64,000 nt of DNA from Hofstenia miamia (taxonomy: Eukaryota > Xenacoelomorpha > Acoela). Shown piece by piece: positions 23,355 to 37,001 of the stretch. Every line of letters begins with the position of its first letter. Position 1 is the first letter of the stretch. Under the pieces are notes generated by a model. That model worked only from the letters and a program-made list of their open reading frames with translations, searched no databases and was not told the origin of the DNA. The position numbers were made by a program, and so were the translations under genes. The stretch is from the NCBI GenBank assembly GCA_004352715.1, contig SCFE01000085.1, positions 175,158 to 239,157 of the forward strand. The letters are read 5' to 3'.

Positions 23355-26300
23355 CTAAAAAATCATATATCAATGCCAATTCCTTAATAAAATCTTCTAT
23401 ATGAAACATCTAGTAATTTTCACAAAAATTTAGTCTGCACTACTTTATCAAAGAAAGGATTTTTCTTCGTGTGAATATTAATGCAGAAATTTATCAATGG
23501 CCGCCTTTTACCGTATGCCAACAAACTACCCGGATAACTATAACTAGGGCATAATTGAACAAGTCTTCCCAAATCCTCTACAACAAGGGATTTTAATTAT
23601 TACAGGTTAACCTCAAAACTAGGTACATACCTGGTGCTGGTAGCCATTAGAAATTGGTGTCAGACTATAAAAGATGAAATTGAAATGAAAGTGTCACAGA
23701 AAATAGAACTATTGAGTATGTGTGAGAAACACCGGAATTGATAATTTGTTTAGACCTGAAAAACGCGAATTATGCAATTATTCAGTATGGTTGCCAGGTC
23801 AAAAAACCAAAAAATATTTAGTTAGGTCAAAAATCGGTTTAGCCCAAAATATGGCTAAAATTATTTAATTCGTAAATTTCTGTATTTTTTGAAAATCATT
23901 ATCTCATTTGAATTAAAGATAAAATTGATGTTTTAATGACATTCTTGAAAACAATTTTTTGCAGCGCCGAAAACTTTCAGCAAAATATCGCTGTCTTTCG
24001 GTTGAAAAGTTTAAACATTGTTTTGTCATTTGGAAAAAATACTTTATAATAAGATTTAAACAATACACGCTGAGTTTAAAGTCGTTTAAATTTTATCATT
24101 AAATCAAACGATGGTTAAAATTTTTATTTTTGTGTTCTAAATAATAAAATTTTAGATCAAAAAAATAATCGCCCTAGTGACGATTGTGTCTGTTGTTATA
24201 AAAACAAACTCAAGACCTTCTATGAAAATAGATTTTTTGTGACACCTAGTTTTTACATACGCTGAAGAAGTTTATCAAGAAATTTAATTGAAAAGCGTTG
24301 AGAACTACATTACCCATATATTTGAATTAGTAATCAACAATGCTTAGTAATATATTGCGGTTGATTAAAATAAACACATACCCTGAATCTACAGCCGCTC
24401 TAGTTGCTCCCACAGCAGCATTGAGTTTGGACGCCAACTCATAGAGAAGACCAAAATTTTCACCATTCTTCAAACCACGTCCACCGGAGACAACAATTTT
24501 GGCAGTGTTTAAATCGGGGCGGTCGCTTTTAGAAATCTCATTACTCAACCATTCCGAACTAAACTAGTGTTAAGAATAAGGTTTCTATACAATTAATACA
24601 AATTTCTACTGAACAGGTGATCATTTGGCAATATCTGCTAGGAATAAAACCGTGTATATTGAGTTTACAGTTTCATTAAATCGACTCCTCATTATAAAAA
24701 ATGAACTGTGATATCAGGATCTCGACAATCAATGTATAACAAGAAATGAATGCAAAAAACTGAAATTTTCTTGAGGGGTTGAATGTAAACTTGTTGATAT
24801 ATATTATAATATAAATCAATAAGGACTTGCGACGCAGGTAATTTCAAAAACAATCTAATATCAATGCACTTCAAAAGCAAACTGTGAAACATTTGAGTTC
24901 TGTACAAGTACCTCCAAGTGAACGCAAGACATCAATTCAATTTCAATACAAATTTCAATGCAAAAGCTTAAACTAAATTCATTCGCATGCTCCTACCAAA
25001 AATAATCAAAAGTTATCTCTCCATTGAGATTTTTAATTTAAAAAACTGTTTGGGTGCAGCAATGACTTGAATAAAAAAGAAAAACACTAATATAATTTAT
25101 ATTAAACCATTTCTTTAGAAGGGCTGTGTGAGTATCGAAATGTATGGATTTACAATTTTTGCGAGTCGGACAGTCAATTTGAGTTAATTTGATATTGAAG
25201 AGTACATTGTGTTGGTTGAGATATATTATCCAGCGAATAATAAGTTTCACTTTCTAGTCATTCATAAAAACTAATCTAAAACCTCATTATACAATAATTC
25301 AAGAAACCCCGGGCTTTTTTTCTACCTCGAAGCCCCATTTCGTCATTTTTGACGAAATTCAATAAGAAAGAATAAAATTGATCCTATTCTCATTCTTACC
25401 ATCTTTATAATAAAAAAAATATGTATTATTGAAATTGACAATGTTTTATACACATGAGCATGTAAAAGCAATTTATTAACATGTACATATATTGTATAAA
25501 CATGTAAAACTAATTTATGGATGAGAGAGTTTGTAGACCAACAAAGTTTGCGAAATCAAAGGCAGTTTGCGCAGGTCGTCAAAGCAAACTTTTCAATTGC
25601 ATTGTCACAGAGCGAACCGCAAAGAAAAATTCCGCACAATCGGCATTTCACAGACCGGCGGTTCTTACAAATAATCACACCACATTTTCGTTTGGTTGAG
25701 GTGGAAATTGCACAGCTCGAGCTTGTGTACAGGCCAGTTGCTCAACAAGGTTAAGCAAGAAAACTTTCCGCGGAATTTCAGAATCCTTGCTTTCCTTGAA
25801 AACAATCCACGAGTTGAGGAGAGCCACATCCAACATATTGTGCCAAATGGTAACAGGCCAGCGGCGACTTGCTGCGCGTGTCGAGTAAAGCCGCAGCATG
25901 GAATCAGCTGCGTCGACTCCGCATTTATTTTTATTGTAAAAAAGAATTGGAAAAGGTTTCCTCTTACCCGACTCGTCACACTTTGGGTTGACGTGCATGG
26001 TCGTAAGGAGGCATACACTCTTTTTTTGCTTGCCTTGATGTTTCAAGGCGAGGATCTCATCACTTTGACTGTAATAAAAGCACGTTTCGTGCAACTCGAG
26101 AGATTCGCTTTTCATCTCTTCTGGCAGACCACGAGAATTTGTGCGCACGGTGCCAACTAGAGTGGTCTGCTTCGACGAGAGGTAGTTCGCAAGAGAGACG
26201 CTCGTGAAGAAGTTATCACAAGTTATATTGTAGGATTTTCGTTCCAAAGAAGACAGTAGCTTCTTGACTGCAAAATCAGCAAGACGTTCGCCATTTCGNN

Positions 26301-28991
26301 NNNNNNNNNNNNNNNNNNNNNNNNNNNNNNNNNNNNNNNNNNNNNNNNNNNNNNNNNNNNNNNNNNNNNNNNNNNNNNNNNNNNNNNNNNNNNNNNNNNN
26401 NNNNNNNNNNNNNNNNNNNNNNNNNNNNNNNNNNNNNNNNNNNNNNNNNNNNNGATACATGTTTCATTTATAGATTCATCAATGCTAGTTTGCTGAGTGA
26501 GTGAGTTGTTTTATTTATTTAGTTCGTCCGTACTTTGATCGAATGAATTGGATGGATCGATGATCCAACTAGCCGTCCATTCTTTCCTTCCCGCCGCTCT
26601 TTGATTGATTGAATAAAAAAAAATAGAGAGCAAGCCGACAAGCGCGCGTGCGAACATGCAGCGAGCCAACCAAACTAATACTTCTTTCGATCTATTCAAA
26701 ATATGGAAAGATTGAAATATTTTCCTTTACTTGTCTTGACAATCTACCTAGCTAAGCGAGGTAGATATTTGAATTCCAAGGCTCATATAACTATATAGAT
26801 CAAACAATCAAACAGTATGATTCCTTCTTTCCTCACGGACGAAAGACGAATTGAGTCAATTTTTCGCCCGCGCGCTTACTTTCATTAACTAAAGCGTGCA
26901 ATACTTAGGTAAATTCCTATGTATGCATGGACAGCAGGCCTATATGTTTCTTCCTTACTCGTACAACCCGCGATCAATTAATTATATAGAAAAAAGTAAC
27001 ATATCTATTTATTTGCTAGTTAGTTAATCAGATATATATATATCTGTGTATATCAAAGAATTATTGATTAATTTAGAAAAATAAATGATTTAATAAAAAA
27101 AGACGAAATGGGGTTTCTCTGTTTTGAAAAATTAGCAATTTTATTCCTGAAAAACACAATATTGATTATCATAGTGTAGGTGAAACAACGGTGGCTATAT
27201 TAGGTAACGATAAGAAGAAGTGTCAAAACTCTCTCAGTATATTCGATTAGACACCAAAAGGATAAGAAACTGATTTCGTCAAAAATGACGAAATGGGGCT
27301 TCTAGTGTTAACATATAATTGTCAATCACAAATTTTTAACCAATTACAAAACGTAAATGATAAAATTCATTTTTCATAGTGGTAAAACAGTTGATTATTT
27401 AATAGCGACTACATTTATGATATTAATGTGCGTAGACAAGACTATAGATTCGAAAGTCGCCTCGAATAAAAATATTCCAACTAGCAGGGCACAATCAACA
27501 AATAAACTGAATATAAACAATTTTCTAAGAGTATATCGACTTTATGTTGAAACCAGCCAATTTCTAGCTCTTGCATGAACTTCATAAACAACATGTAGTT
27601 GAAATTAGCGCCCTGTGAGTACTCGAAATTAGAGTCGAGTTCGAGGCCCAAAACTCAACCCGACATTTCGAGTAATTGTAAACCAAATCAATCTTAGATT
27701 GATTTGGCACTATTTTTGTTCAATTTTTGAATAGAATTTCGAAGAATGCATCGATATTTCACTATTAACGTCACATTTTATGTCAGCACAAGGTTAAGTT
27801 GTCCTTGGTCAGCAGCCTTTTTCTCTCGTTTACTTCAACATTTTGTATTTCTGTCGTACATTTACAGAGGGCAGCAGTCATATATAGCTTAAACTAAGAG
27901 AAAAATAAGTCTAAATATAATGGTAACTCGACTCTAATTCATCAGTTAGAGTTCCAACTAGACCGGAGCCTAAAAAAGTCAACTCGCAGGGGCGTAGTTG
28001 AACCTGTTACCCGAAATCTTAATCCTTGTCCAACCTAGTAGAATCAAATAAACTTCAGTGCAATGTTACAAGCGCAAGCTTATGTTTGGAATGAAAAATT
28101 ATTGACATAATTTAGACAATTGAAATAATATTATTACAAATGTGTGCACATTGTACACCATTGATAATATAAAGTTTAAATGCTTAACTCATATGCAATG
28201 GTTCTTACATGATATAAAAATCTAATAACGTTCAAAAATGAAATGTTGAGGAAACTTAAAATAAATCCACCTGGAATCCTTAATTTCAATTTGAACAGCA
28301 GATTCAATTGAAGCTTCGTTAGACGTAGACTCTACCGGTGAAAATGAAGTTGACCTGACAGTAAAGCAAATAGGATCATAAGAAATTTTAACCTAAAATA
28401 GTGTAATGTACCTATATTCAATTTATTGAAAATCACCTTTGCAAAAGCATTTCCCGCGTAAATAGGTCGTTCGTATTCATTCGGACTGAAAATTTTAGTT
28501 ACATCGGATAAAGGAGCAACATCAAGTTTAGCAGCGACTCGGGGAATAACCGACTTTCCCAAAGCAGATGATGGAGCAGCAATATGCGTGAAAGACTTTT
28601 GCTTTTGAATCGCCAATAAGAGTGGTGTAAGACGTTCGGGAAGTGAGCCCTATGTAAAGAAATAAATGATATATAAGACTATCCAAAAGAACTATTAATA
28701 TTCTCAATACTAGCAAGTTTTTAGAAAACTGACCTTAAAGGCTTCATTTTCACATGTTATTACGGCGTCAACACCTTTTAATTTGGCCACTTGCTGAGCA
28801 ACTTCATTAACACCAGCATCTCCGGCAACTAGACATGAAATGGGTTGATTGAGAAGATTGGCAGCAGAGATTGTGTTTAAAGTTGCAGGGGTTATTGTCG
28901 AATTTACATGCTCAGCAAAAACCAAAGTGCTTCCACAACGCCGAAATAATGATAATAATTTATTGCTTCCTCGCAACATAACTACAAGCAT
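23120..28991 (-). CDS. ETFA: Electron transfer flavoprotein subunit alpha
   Basis: Five exons, read downward: 28991-28734, 28649-28437, 28392-28271, 24558-24382 and 23354-23120. They join in phase to 1005 nt, or 334 residues, against 333 in human ETFA. The protein binds FAD and, with ETF-beta, carries electrons from mitochondrial acyl-CoA and other dehydrogenases to ETF-QO. Visible: an N-terminal basic, hydrophobic mitochondrial presequence ([19 protein letters not shown]), the N-terminal alpha/beta region with LVAGDAG, the flavin-binding C-terminal half with VVSGGRGLK (residues 220-228) and IGQTGK (265-270), then the signature through [17 protein letters not shown] to [11 protein letters not shown] second in-frame ATG four codons in (28979) also fits. 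Intron 3 holds a piggyBac remnant. Confidence 0.96.
24382..24558 (-). CDS. ETFA: ETFA exon 4: start of flavin-binding domain
   Basis: Encodes the last base of codon 198 to two bases of codon 257. Content: [43 protein letters not shown]. Acceptor tttag|ttcgg, donor agg|gtatgt. It is separated from exon 3 by a 3.7 kb intron. Confidence 0.93.
25320..27311 (-). mobile_element. Decayed piggyBac element in ETFA intron 3
   Basis: The right end is TTAA (27308-27311) followed inward, on the - strand, by CACTAGAAGCCCCATTTCG. The left end has the same GAAGCCCCATTTCGTC at 25329-25344, but its outer nine bases and TTAA have eroded. Both ends contain the hairpin ATTTCGTCA-TTTT-TGACGAAAT. A further partial copy of the terminal motif (gacgaaatggggtttct) lies inside at about 27102-27118. 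The transposase gene is on the - strand, in the same orientation as ETFA. A 155 N gap (26299-26453) interrupts it. The stretch 26454-27090 does not look like the transposase N-terminus, so the copy is rearranged or the gap is mis-sized. Confidence 0.75.
25556..26298 (-). pseudogene. piggyBac transposase, C-terminal part
   Basis: The frame opens at the gap ([15 protein letters not shown]), runs through [15 protein letters not shown] (second catalytic aspartate), [29 protein letters not shown] (third aspartate region) and [18 protein letters not shown]. It reaches TGA at 25677-25675. Just beyond, in another frame, comes [19 protein letters not shown] with a second CANC pair. This fits the Cys-rich zinc finger at the end of piggyBac transposases, so the gene is frameshifted between catalytic core and finger. 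The N-terminal half is not visible. Confidence 0.8.
28271..28392 (-). CDS. ETFA: ETFA exon 3 (small exon)
   Basis: Encodes residues 158-197 and two bases of codon 198: [17 protein letters not shown] then a Ser/Glu-rich linker. It corresponds to human VKVFSVRGTSF. Acceptor tttag|gtt, donor ccag|gtggat. Found by matching the gap between the flanking exons and confirmed by phase. Confidence 0.88.
28437..28649 (-). CDS. ETFA: ETFA exon 2
   Basis: Encodes residues 87-157, [14 protein letters not shown] to YAGNAFAK. It contains [21 protein letters not shown], which corresponds to the human SAFGKNLLPRVAAKLEVAP. Phase 0 at both ends. Donor aag|gtgatt. Confidence 0.93.
28734..28991 (-). CDS. ETFA: ETFA exon 1: presequence and start of domain I
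   Basis: Encodes residues 1-86, ending NEAFK, with donor aag|gtcagt at 28734/28733. ATGs at 28991 and 28979 are in the same frame. The second gives the more typical presequence start. Confidence 0.93.
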
Positions 28992-31900
28992 TACACCGTA
29001 TTAGCAACTTATTTACAAATATACATTCAATAAAGTATTTAAACGTGGATTAATTGAAATTGAGTTTCAACATCAATCTGCACTTATTTTGCAAGAGCTG
29101 GGCAACGGGACCGAAAATACATAAATAATCGTACATCGGAATAAAAACTTGTCATCCCACATAATAAAGTAGAACTCATAAAAAGATTGCGATTACTTGA
29201 GGACTAAACAATTTTTAAATGTGATGGATTCTGACATTTTAGCACAGTTACGTCTGTATTTGTAAAAAGCAAAGCAAAAGTATTTTGCAAATACAATCCT
29301 ATATTAAATTTAACAATACTGATCACTGGGTAACATGTGTGCACAAATTGATTTAATAAAAGTTAATTGATCACTGTGTAAATATAACAGTTCATCAACG
29401 ACTGAAGTCTGGAATGTTTCTAATCTATCACAAGTATGTTTTGTTAGTGTGAGACAGAAGCGAGTTCAAAATGTTCAAGCTGAATTCACAAAAGAACGAT
29501 TCATGTTATAGATTTTGCAAATGCTCGAATATTGGAACTTAAAATGGATATTTGTATTGTAAAAAAAAAGAAATCGGCAACCATCCGAGTATAACTTATT
29601 AAAAATACCTCGCCAAACAGGGCTTCAGTAGAACATGGAGTTTCTAAGTGTAACACCATGCCTGAGAACATGAGAACAACATTTCAGTTGTAATTGCAAA
29701 ATATCAAACGATATGAATACAAGATGAAACTCCATTCTCTACGTCCACCAGAATCAAACAAGCATATGCCTAGTTCAAACGCTAATTTCATCAATTTAAA
29801 AAGCAGACTGGCAATACTAATTTGATATGCATCACAAAAATAATCTACGCCGACTGCTGTGATGCTGTATACGCAAACAGTCTGTTTAAACAACAACTTC
29901 TAAAGACTGATATGTAATTGAAACGATTTTGACTTGTAAACTGTAACTAACAAAAATTGAAATTATTTGCTTAATGGAATTGTAACTGAAACTAAACAAA
30001 TTTAGTTCAAACACTAGCTGCAACCAGTGATACCGCGAAGAGGTCCTTCTGTGTGGTTGGTTGATAATGTTCCTTCAATGAGAAAATGCGTCATCGCCTT
30101 GTTGTTATAAATATGAGGAATCATTAGCACTGTTCTGCATAGAACTATGTTATACAGGTGGGTTTAGGTGGCAGTAGCCAGAACCTATAATTAATATAAT
30201 ATATAAATTGTCTAAATTATGCCTATATTTCAGGTGAAAATTGAAAAGTATATTTTTTAATTATTATAGCAACCTGTAAAAAGTTCTTATAATTCTTCAT
30301 TACAAAATGCAATAAGTATAAGAATTCTACAAAGCGATGCACAAAAAAATAAAGAAAACAAGTATCGGTTATAGTTTAAGAAAGGGTAATGCCAGAAGAG
30401 TGAAGCATTCCATTGAATAAGCCAAAATAGTTCGTGAATTATTAAGCTAAAAATTTGAAATTTTGGATTTCTATTAGACGTTTTTAAACATTTTAAAAAT
30501 TTTGTGCAATTAATGATATAGTGTGCCTGTTTAGTATTAAACACACGATATTTCAGGAAAGGTTAAATATATGCCTAAAATTTTGAAAATACGGCTAACG
30601 TCCATTAAACTGCAAAATTTCAAAAGAATTGGATTTAAACTTACTAAAATACGATTAGCGCTGCTGTTAAACACCATGAAATATGGGAAAGCACTTGACA
30701 TTTACATGGATGAAATACAAAGATAAAGAAATGCCAAATAAAGTTCAAAATACAAAAATCGCATTTATATACTTTACAACAAATTTTTTCTCTATTTCAT
30801 ATATCACTTTGCATTATCCACAAAATGTACACAGTGCATGTAAGAATTGCATGCAACCCACTAGGAGCGGATCAAGGAATAAATGTCCGGGGTTATAGAT
30901 GTTGCAGGCCATAAGTGTAATTATAAAGAAAATGAAAAATAACCCATTAAAATATGCCCGTATTCTAAGTCCGCTATGTCAGTAGCTAAATATTTTTTAA
31001 CTAAAATAGGTTGACGCAACAAGAAAACCTGCTTGGATAGCGCTAATATCCATGCATACTTGAACAGCCATAGTACATATCAATGTAGTTTACGTCAAAT
31101 TAAGTATTCTTCTTGGCATCACTGAGAAATTTAATATTATACTGACAGTCATAACTAAGTCTAGAGTAGGCGGCTGGATGGTGCTTGCGTGCAATTGAAT
31201 TTATGTGTTGGAAAAATCTAAACTTATTTTTCTACAATAAAGCAATAATGTATTTTGACACTTCCTATATCTATATTTGAAGGTCTCATGCAACATTTAT
31301 TGGAAGCTATATTAAGCTTTTATTTAATATTAAAATGCTTATATTGAGGCTTCATTAAAAAATTGCGTATTTATTTGAATTAAGCATTAAATTTTATAAA
31401 ATTTAAAGTGTAGTTTATATATATATAATTCTGCATTAATATTATGAGCTCAATGGTATCTTAGAACATTACCGGAAGCAATTTTACTATTATAAATCTG
31501 ATATCCTATAAATGAAATTAATATTGAATGAATTTTGCGAATTTTTGAAATTTTGTTTTTGTAATATTACTATAAAGTTATTCAAAGTCACATGCAGTTT
31601 TGATTTCCTATTCTTGATATAACTCGTTTCACTCTGAAGTTATACTTCCCAATGAAACGGCTCTCTGTTTTCCTGATAAACTTGGGATTATTTGTAATAG
31701 ACAAGCGTCCTCTCAGCTAGTTTCCAGAAGCAGTTTTCAGATGACATGCAACGATATTTGGCAACACATCAAACAGTATGAAAATAGTTTAAGTGGTCTG
31801 ACAATTTTTTTTTACTGAAAACGGGGTTAGAGCTATCCTAATAGAACACTACACTACTTGTATGACCTTGTAAAATAATTAAATTCAAGCGATAAAGAAA

Positions 31901-33446
31901 GTCTTTTGAGGTCACAACTTTCGATTCTTATTTTACAATATAGGTACATATCAATGCAATATTAGAATTTGACAGTTAATGGAACAGTTTAATATTGATG
32001 AAGACATTGAGTTTTATGTAGTTAGTGTAGTATTTTTTGTGCCATGCTGTAGCTTCTGTTTTAAATCTACATGAAGGTTAGTATTACACGAAATGCGCAT
32101 ATATAGATATAAAAATGTAATAGATGTATAGAAATTTTTTATAAATCAATAATGCACTTCAATGACAAGGTTTTAAGAATTATAATCCTCGAACAGCAAT
32201 AGCACATTAAATTAGTTCATAGCTCGTAGCCTAGAAGCCCGTGCCCGCAAATCCTTGCCTGAGCCCGGAACGGGTCCTACCCTAGAGGATAACAATAAAT
32301 CCTCTCCCTTAATGATCTGATAGTGCAATTGAGTACAAGAATATATATTTTCTACCTCGATACTTAACTACATGCCTTTCCAAATCATACATTCTGCCTT
32401 AATCTAACGTTTGGTAGAAGAATAAACCAATGGTAAATAAGATTCAATTATGAACTGAACGGATTCCCACTTAATATCATTTTCGATTAAGTGTGATTGT
32501 ATAAAGAAACTTAAGGATAATTTCTGCTGACGTCCGAACCGTGAAGACAAATCCAATGATATGCATAGAACATCTGCTATTCCAAGGCTGACTCTCAAAA
32601 TGTTGCCTCATGGTTTACGAAACGATTGTCTTAATTTCCTCAAAACATTCAAAAAAATGTTCAGTTTTCTATTCTCGCCAATGTATGAATTGAAAAATGC
32701 ATCACAGTCATATGAATAAACGATACTCATTTCATTATAATAAATCATTTTCAGTCGATAAAATTTTGTGATAAAACATTTGAATTGAACCTCTTTGGTC
32801 ATTAAATGTCAAAATGTAGATATTTAATTACTAAGCAATTGAGGGTTGTTCAGTAAAATATAATTATAAAAATCCTATGTTGAATTCCCTATAAATTTTC
32901 GTATAAAAGTATTAGAAAATATTATTATATCGTTCTACTTTTAATCAGTTGAATTGAATTTTCAGTAATAATTGCACACCACGAGTAATCGCCTTCGTTA
33001 ACTCAACTTCCTTAAAATCAATGTTGCACATTTGCATTATACAACGCGGTTACGATATTTACAATTTAAAATTTAGAAAGCGGTAATTAAACAGAAATAA
33101 ATACAAATCGGAGAATAAATTCACGGAAGGAAAGTATATATAATCCAATATATTTAAAAATCTCATTAAGATAAGTACCTGATTTAAACTAATAATGTAT
33201 AGGTTTGCATAAATATACCATTATATCGTGTATTGTTTTGATAGATAATTATTTGTTCTTCTATTCTAGTTTTATATGATATCGTGTTTAAATATATGTT
33301 GCGTGATAAGAATATATAGTTATCGGTCTATATCGAGTATTTTTTAAACTTTTTATGCAATTTATTGCATTCCTCATAGTACATATTTTTCCATATTCTA
33401 TACCTTCGTCACATATATCTATCTATCTATCAATCTATTTACCTAT
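28992..33446. other. Intergenic region without visible genes
   Basis: AT-rich sequence upstream of ETFA. I see no protein domain, tRNA-like cloverleaf or clear repeat. The ETFA promoter should be at its left end. Confidence 0.5.
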
Positions 33447-33636
33447 TGTAGAATCACAGGGGGTGATTCTAGCGAACACAAAGAGAATACAGTTCAAACT
33501 ACTTCTATTTACAAAATGCTTTGGTCTTTATATACAATGTTATTTACAATATGTACAAATATTACAACTACCAGTCACTAACAAGAAAAGCGCAAGGTCT
33601 GGCCGATAAATAGTAACAACTACCAGCGATGCCACA
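33447..33636 (-). repeat. Solo LTR, 190 bp, TSD CTAT
   Basis: On the - strand it starts TGTGGCATCG and ends GATTCTACA, with an AATAAA-free but TATA-like middle. It is flanked by CTAT at 33443-33446 and 33637-33640. It matches the element at 33904-34079 along its whole length, including GCGAACA, AAAAGCGC and TCTGGCCGATAA. Confidence 0.8.
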
Positions 33637-33903
33637 CTATATAGATATATTAGTATAAGTCGCAATCAAGGTTATGTTCGGCTTCATAGAATTATAGAGT
33701 TTAAGCATGCATTAATATATCTTCCATCGGCTGTTCAAATAATTTTTAACGACTGCTATAAAAATAGAACGTACAACATCTGTAACAAAAGTTACCTTAA
33801 ATTATGGTATTATAAAAATCTGTGTTCCATCAAGCAAAGGAAATTTTTCGATAAAGTATTAAATGCTAATATTGATAAAGTATGAAATGAACATCTAAAC
33901 TAG

Positions 33904-34079
33904 TGTAGAATCACTGGGGTGATTCTAGCGAACAAGAGAACACGGTTAAACTATTTCTTTATTTACAGATGCTTGGGTATCTTATATACAAGGCGTATTT
34001 ACAATATCTACAAACATGAAAACAACAAGTCAACACGAAAAGCGCGTGATCTGGCCGATAACTACCGACTGATGTTACA
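33904..34079 (-). repeat. Solo LTR, 176 bp, TSD CTAG
   Basis: Same family and orientation as the copy at 33447. On the - strand it starts TGTAACATC and ends GTGATTCTACA, with TATATAAG and AATAAA in the expected order. Flanked by CTAG at 33900-33903 and 34080-34083. Confidence 0.82.
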
Positions 34080-35430
34080 CTAGATACAGAATATGCTAAG
34101 AACTCGAAAGCTTTCGTAAAACTCGATTAGAAATACTCCGAAGTGAAATAATTAATGCTCGAACTCGATCGAAAATCAACATCAAAATAACGTAAAAATT
34201 AGAGTAGTTCAAAGTTCAGTTTCTTTATCAATCGCACATAATTATATTTTAGTTTACAAATCAATGCAAAATAAATATTTCTTGCTTAAAAGCTCGAAAT
34301 TTTCTACAAAAAATAGTAGGACTGGAAATTTATAAATTATAACTTAAATATGAGTTTATAATAATTCAAATTGCTAATCACTTTAAAATCCTACTCAAAC
34401 GTTGATCATATATTTATGTAGGAAATATTGTAAAATACAGAAAATATTAATAAGTTAAGTTAATTATCTATATTTAGTGTTAACAATTAATTGTTGCATT
34501 TATGTTTGCCCATTAAAATCATAAATTATAATTTCAAATGTTTAGTAAATTTGAATATGGAGCTGATCGCGAATATTGAACTGCCGTCAGAAGTTTTGAC
34601 TCAAAATCCCACTTGAAAAACCTAGGTTCTAAATTTTGCCTAACAAACACTTATGAAAATTCGACAAATAGTAAATTTTTAAAATCAATTTTGGGGTTGG
34701 TACTTTTTATCAACATACGAAATCTTGTAACCGACATAGCAAATCTTCTTAGGAATTTGAAGAAAAATTTAGCATGAATGAGGTTTGAAGATCAATAACA
34801 TTAAATAATTCAGTCAAAATTTTCTCATATGCACATTAAAATATTTATTAAATTTCTATTAAATCAAGTATAATATTTTATCACTTAGTCTACATTACAA
34901 CTTAATAAACAAATGCCAAAGACAAAATTTCGATGTCCTTTTTGTTAAGGTTCAAATTGTCATAAGGATTTGCTATGTTGATCTCAAGTTTCCCCATGTT
35001 GGTTTCAAGATTTTGTATGTTGATAAAAAGTACCAACCAATTTTGGGTGGTATGGTAAATCGCCAATCTATCTTGCTAAAAGCCAATAACAGTAGATACT
35101 TTTTTATTCTATAAAATCTCAAATCTTCCATATTTCTCTCAGAATGGACACTTGCAAAAATTTTATGGGGGAAATGTGTACATTAAATATAAATTTTGAT
35201 AGGATTTGAGATAAATTTGGAAAATTTGAGATTTAATGAAAAAAGTACCAACTGCCATAACTGTCACAAGAGGACAGTAATAATTATTAGCCAAATAGCC
35301 ACAATATATGTTATTGTGGTATATTCTAAAATTTAACCTTAATGCATGGTGAAAGGCCTTTAAGAACATCATTATTGATTTAAGAATAAAGCTAACTTTT
35401 CATATAGTTATTTTAATTATTACACTATAA
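34080..35430. other. Intergenic region without visible genes
   Basis: AT-rich. CpG is still ordinary around 34,100-35,060. No coding or RNA gene is recognised. Confidence 0.5.
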
Positions 35431-36360
35431 TGTAGAATCATTGGGGAGCTCTGACTACTCTAGTGGTACTAGGAAACTCAATTAAGAAGTAGAAGGTTGC
35501 AAAGGCTACCATTGTAGAGAGTGACCTGCATTCCAACAGAAAACAGAACAATGGTAGCTTGCCAGTTCAATAAAGAAGCAGAAAATATTTCACTGAGAAT
35601 TATTTGCCAACAGCAAAAAATTTGCATGGAATCACACTGAAGCTGTATCCTTGAATTGATCCAAGCTAGCCAAGGTGCTACTTTTGTGTCTCTAGTTGTA
35701 ATTTCTAGCTCAATTAAAACAGATCTCAATTGTTCTTAGTTCCTCAGCCTATGTAAATAAATAATAAATGTCATATGTAGTTGCCATGCATTCCCATTCA
35801 CCAGTAGTATATTATCATCATAGTGTAATTTATTAAGTGCAATGTAAAAATAGAAATGATTGAGTAAAGTTGTTATTTTCCTATACTTAATCATAGCCAT
35901 AACTTAATGTGGTACCATAATTTGGGCTGCCAACTGGTAGAGAGCATGTTATTGCCCTAAACACAGCAGAATAACTCCCAAATTGTTGCTGGAAATTAAG
36001 CAATAATTATAACACAACAATCCATTGAAGAATCTAAAAGGTTTAGCATAATAGATAAATCAAAAAAGAGCAAACACAATTGAAGTGAGACAAATTATAT
36101 TGTGCAATCACTACAGATCTCTCAAGTACTTATAGCAAATCAAGAATTATTACCTGTTCAGGATTTACAAATTTCACATTCAAGTTCCCTTGCAAATTTA
36201 GAGCAATTACACATTGATCTACAATGAGGGGACAGATAATTATAATTTCAAATATCTGCACTAGAAAAACTTGATAGTGAAAATCACAATGTCATGATGA
36301 TGTAACTAATTATTAGGCAGCATTTAGCACTAGCAAAACAATAATAATGAGATATCCTAA
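35431..36360 (-). repeat. Old inverted copy of the Gypsy-family LTR
   Basis: It begins TGTAGAATCATTGGGG, the reverse complement of the family LTR end …GATTCTACA. In order it then shows complements of family segments: ACTCCCAAATTGTTGCTGG, acaattgaagtgagac, ATTACCTGT and TTCCCTTGCAAATTTAGAGC. The far end is too diverged to place exactly, so 36360 is approximate. CpG is almost absent. Confidence 0.6.
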
Positions 36361-37001
36361 AAATGACCTAATAAAGATTTGCATGTAAAAATATTTAACA
36401 TGCTTTATTGGCAAAGGCACAGAATAGTGCAACTCATGAAAAATAACCCCTACTAAAGGCTAAAAAATGATAAAGTGCATCAAAAGATTAAAATATTGTT
36501 GATTTAGACCAATTACTTAACATAATTAACAAAATTCATAGCACACAAATAATTAAAAAAGACAACATATAAAAATAAGAGTTGTCAACAAAATAAAAAT
36601 ATATTTTAACATGAAGAAATAATTGTTTACTAATTAATTTATATTTATAATTGAAGTATTTTTTGCTATTAAAAATCTTCTCATCTTTTAATCCTTAGTA
36701 GTGTTAGAGTGGCACTATTATGCACCTTCACCTGCTTTATTTTAGATTGAACAAATTGTATTGTCTTCAAATATTGAAGATAACAAAATATATATATGAA
36801 TTAAAAATAATCTGTAATAATAATGGTCTATACATAGCTTGCCCAATGGACTTTTGGACCATGAACTTTTTGCCCACTACAGTTTTCACTGATTGACTGT
36901 TGCACCCAATACAATAACAACATAGGAACATGTCATAGTTATAGTGATGTATAAATATTAAAAATTATTAATGAGCAGGCCACTAAGAAATTAGCCGTTA
37001 G
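36361..37001. other. CpG-poor repeat-like sequence
   Basis: No coding sequence. Probably decayed internal sequence of an LTR element. Confidence 0.4.

Noticed and set aside
29990-30120. GC-richer stretch that might be a small RNA gene
   Set aside because: I compared it with U4, U6 and tRNA patterns and found no convincing match of boxes or pairing.
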